From NCBI GenBank assembly GCA_050330195.1, contig JBHJOB010000103.1:1-64000 (forward strand): DNA of 64,000 bases, written 5' to 3'. The DNA comes from JAHQVI01 sp050330195 (lineage in GTDB: Bacteria; Pseudomonadota; Alphaproteobacteria; Rhizobiales; Rhodomicrobiaceae). The translations under genes were made by a program, and so were the position numbers. Shown here piece by piece: positions 61,952-64,000 of the stretch; position 1 is the stretch's first letter; each line of letters starts with the position of its first letter. The notes beneath the pieces are model-generated. The model was given only the letters and a program-made list of their open reading frames with translations. It was not told where the DNA came from and did not search any database.

Positions 61952-63469
61952 ATGATCAAGGTCACGCGCAGCACGATCATCGACGCGCCCATCGAGGCAG
62001 TGTGGGAAATCCTGCGCGACTTCAACAGCTATGAACACTGGCATCCCGCCATCAGCGCCAGTCAGATCGAGGGGCGGCGCGCGTCCGATCAGGTTGGCAG
62101 CGTGCGCGATTTTCAGCTTGCGGACGGCGGGGGCGGTCTGCGCGAGCAGCTTCTGTCGCTTTCCGACCGTGACCGTACGCTGAGCTATTGCATTCTTGAC
62201 GCGCCGATCCCGCTGAAGAATTACGTCGCCACGATCAGACTGCGCCCGGTGACGGATGGCGGCGCGACCTTCTGGCAATGGGAAGGCCGCTTCGATGCGC
62301 CGCCCGGCCGTGAAGATGAGCTGAGGGAGTTGGTCGGGTGGGATATTTATGAGGCCGGGTTCGCGGCATTGAAGCGCCTGCTCGGGCGAAATAGTGCAAC
62401 ACAGGCACGTGGCGACCGGATTTCCCCCGCAGGCGGAGCGTCCGTGACTGTCCACCGGCCGGCCATGTCCGCGTCGTCCGGCGAAACCTTGAAAGCGGGC
62501 GCCATCGTCGTGCCCGCCTATGGCGGCGCGGACAAGCTCGAATGGCGCGACGTCTCCGTCCCGCCGCCCGGTCCCGGCGAAGTCCGCCTGCGCCACACCG
62601 CCATCGGCGTGAACTATATCGACATCTACTGCCGCACCGGCTATTTCGACCTGCTCACGCCGCCCGGCGTGCCCGGCATGGAAGCGGCCGGCGTCGTCAT
62701 GGACGTCGGCGAGGGCGTGCGCGATCTGGAGTCCGGCGACCGCGTGGCCTATGCCTGCGCACCCGTCGGAGCCTATGCCGAAATGCGGACGATGAGCGCG
62801 GAACTGCTCGTGCCGCTCCCGGCGGATATCGGCGACGAACTCGCCGCCGCAGCCATGCTCAAGGGCATGAGTGCGGAATTCCTGCTGCACAGGGCGCACC
62901 GGCTGCGCGAGGGCGAAACCGTGCTGGTTCACGCCGCCGCCGGAGGGGTCGGCCAGTTGCTCTGCCAATGGGCGCGGGCGCTCGGCGCGACCGTGATCGG
63001 CACGGCGGGCAGCGCCGTAAAGGCAAGGATTGCACGCGAGGCCGGTTGCGCGCACGCCATCGTCTATACGGAGGAGGATTTCGTCGCCCGCGTGAAGGAG
63101 ATTACCGGCGGACGCGGCGCGGATGTGATCTATGACGCCGTCGGCCGCGACACGCTCGACCGCTCCTATGCCTGCCTCGCCACTTGCGGCCATCTCGTCA
63201 GCTTCGGCCAGGCATCCGGCCCGATCCCGCCCATCGATATTGCATCCTATGCCGGGAAGTCCGCGAAGATCTCCCGGCCGAATTTCGCGCATTACACCGA
63301 CACGCCGGAGAAGGTCCGTTCGATTACGGATAATTTGTTCCGGGCACTGCGGACGGGTGTGTTGCGTGTGAATACAAGGCTGCGCTTGCCACTGCGCGAG
63401 GCCACCGAGGCGCATCGAGCGCTTGAGGGGCGGCGGACGAGTGGGTCGATTGCGTTGATTGCAGATTAA
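61952..63469 (+). CDS. SRPBCC domain fused to NADPH:quinone oxidoreductase
   Basis: This encodes 505 residues. Residues 1-145 are an SRPBCC domain (VIDAP-like IIDAPIEAVWEILRDFNSYEHWHPAIS; REQLLSLSDRDRTLSY). A short linker follows, and residues about 178-505 form a zeta-crystallin-like quinone oxidoreductase of the MDR superfamily: GPGEVRLRHTAIGVNYIDIYCRTGYF, PGMEAAGVVMDVGEGV, VHAAAGGVGQLLCQWARALGATVIGTAGS (NADPH loop), ITGGRGADVIYDAVGRDTLD. No stop separates the two. It is the last gene of the long cluster. The fusion suggests that the SRPBCC part presents an enone or quinone-like substrate to the reductase. Confidence 0.92.
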   Translation: MIKVTRSTIIDAPIEAVWEILRDFNSYEHWHPAISASQIEGRRASDQVGSVRDFQLADGGGGLREQLLSLSDRDRTLSYCILDAPIPLKNYVATIRLRPVTDGGATFWQWEGRFDAPPGREDELRELVGWDIYEAGFAALKRLLGRNSATQARGDRISPAGGASVTVHRPAMSASSGETLKAGAIVVPAYGGADKLEWRDVSVPPPGPGEVRLRHTAIGVNYIDIYCRTGYFDLLTPPGVPGMEAAGVVMDVGEGVRDLESGDRVAYACAPVGAYAEMRTMSAELLVPLPADIGDELAAAAMLKGMSAEFLLHRAHRLREGETVLVHAAAGGVGQLLCQWARALGATVIGTAGSAVKARIAREAGCAHAIVYTEEDFVARVKEITGGRGADVIYDAVGRDTLDRSYACLATCGHLVSFGQASGPIPPIDIASYAGKSAKISRPNFAHYTDTPEKVRSITDNLFRALRTGVLRVNTRLRLPLREATEAHRALEGRRTSGSIALIAD

Positions 63470-63703
63470 TTATCATCGGCGATGCTGCGTGCGTCATGTC
63501 ACCGCGTCAGCATCAATCTCGCCAATCAGGATGCGGTTGCACCGCTCCCATCCGCTAATCGCCGCCGGTGCCGCTCGAAGCGTATGCTTGCATGCGTGTG
63601 AACGCCCGCTTTGTTGACTTCTAGGATGCTTAGCTTGTTTCATGCGTGTGATTCTTGCGTTAAACAACCAAATCAAATTTACAATTGGGCAAGGGGAGCC
63701 GAA

Positions 63704-64000
63704 ATGGGAGAACCCGATAAGGTAATTATAAAAATTGATAAGCGTAGTAAAAACATTTACTTCATGAAAGAAATCGATTTTTATAACGATAAAGATGAAC
63801 ACAAAAAAGAAGAACGTCAACAAAAAAAAGAATCACAAGATAATTTTAAAAAAATAATAACTAATTACATACGATCAATAGAGGCTTTTAAGAAGGCAGG
63901 GCTCACAATTAATAATGTTTCTCCAGTGATTATATCAATAATCATAAAGGACACTTTGCTTCCAATCATTTCAAGAGACAAAAAGCACAGAATTAACAAT
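63704..64000 (+). CDS. AT-rich partial gene running off the window, function unknown
   Basis: An ATG at 63704 (AAGGGGAG about 5 nt upstream) opens 99 codons that run without a stop to the last base. The protein is Lys/Asn/Ile-rich (for example DKDEHKKEERQQKKES), with a charged helical middle and a hydrophobic stretch ISIIIKDTLLPIIS. Base composition is far more AT-rich than anything else in the window, which points to recent acquisition. No domain is recognised. Confidence 0.7.
   Translation, partial: MGEPDKVIIKIDKRSKNIYFMKEIDFYNDKDEHKKEERQQKKESQDNFKKIITNYIRSIEAFKKAGLTINNVSPVIISIIIKDTLLPIISRDKKHRINN

Noticed and set aside
63592..63650. Short direct repeat CATGCGTGTGA before the AT-rich gene as an attachment site
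   Set aside because: Eleven bases repeated twice about 50 nt apart is too little to support an att site without the other end of the island.
63494..63823. A 109-residue minus-strand frame near the right end
   Set aside because: It is antisense to the AT-rich plus-strand frame, which has a good Shine-Dalgarno and stays open to the window edge. The minus frame is Phe/Ile-rich low-complexity sequence.

Overview
The window is a high-GC chromosomal segment from an alphaproteobacterium, most likely of the order Hyphomicrobiales (Rhizobiales). The support is the gene complement (a De Ley-Doudoroff-type sugar module, a DUF1489 protein, a CsgG/CsgF curli locus, an Irr-box-like site before iron-uptake genes), frequent GTG/TTG starts, and REP-like palindromes built on CCTCTCCC/GGGAGAGG. 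No rRNA, tRNA, CRISPR array or recognisable insertion sequence was seen. Only the last ~300 bases are strikingly AT-rich and look foreign.

Layout. 1-4.7 kb: a minus-strand curli (functional amyloid) locus in the order csgF, csgG, two curlin-repeat proteins and a small secreted protein, with csgE not found; an unknown membrane protein lies beside it. 5-12.5 kb: a minus-strand operon encoding a dipeptide/oligopeptide-type ABC importer (DppA, B, C and a fused DppD-DppF ATPase) that ends in allophanate hydrolase (AtzF), which suggests uptake and use of a urea- or allophanate-yielding nitrogen compound. 12.7-18.6 kb: sugar-acid genes (a sugar dehydrogenase of the SDR family, KDPGal aldolase, KDGal kinase, a gluconate-5-dehydrogenase-like SDR) interleaved with a YkgJ-type protein, a transglutaminase-like protein and a cold-shock protein. 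18.6-23.4 kb: an orphan HlyC/RtxC-type lysine acyltransferase, small unknown proteins, glutaminase, a PepSY protein and IlvD.

23.5-27.6 kb: Fe(III) uptake genes (binding protein, permease, TonB-like protein) behind an Irr-box-like palindrome; no ABC ATPase gene was found there. 27.7-35.4 kb: a nucleotide-sugar-epimerase-like protein, a hybrid histidine kinase, a CobC-type decarboxylase, IlvC, an SDR and a methyltransferase-like protein. 35.4-43.8 kb: a 2-hydroxyacid oxidation block in which glcDEF (minus) is divergent from a LysR regulator that is followed by lutABC (plus). 44.5-48.2 kb: a glycosyltransferase, a membrane protein coupled to DapE, and a DUF1489 protein.

48.2-63.5 kb is the most unusual part: a GntR/FadR-type regulator faces one long co-directional cluster. 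The cluster encodes a fumarylacetoacetate-hydrolase-family enzyme, an alpha/beta hydrolase, an amidohydrolase, and a branched-chain-amino-acid-type ABC importer (LivH, M, K, G) whose second ATPase (LivF) is fused through a ~100-residue linker to a Tm-1-like/UPF0261 domain. These are followed by a TIM-barrel PEP-hydrolase-family protein, a flotillin, an SRPBCC protein, and a second SRPBCC domain fused to a quinone oxidoreductase. I read it as an uptake-and-breakdown system for an unidentified organic acid or amide; the substrate cannot be deduced from the sequence. Two intergenic repeat families punctuate the window: a ~100-bp element at gene 3' ends and a two-hairpin REP-like element.
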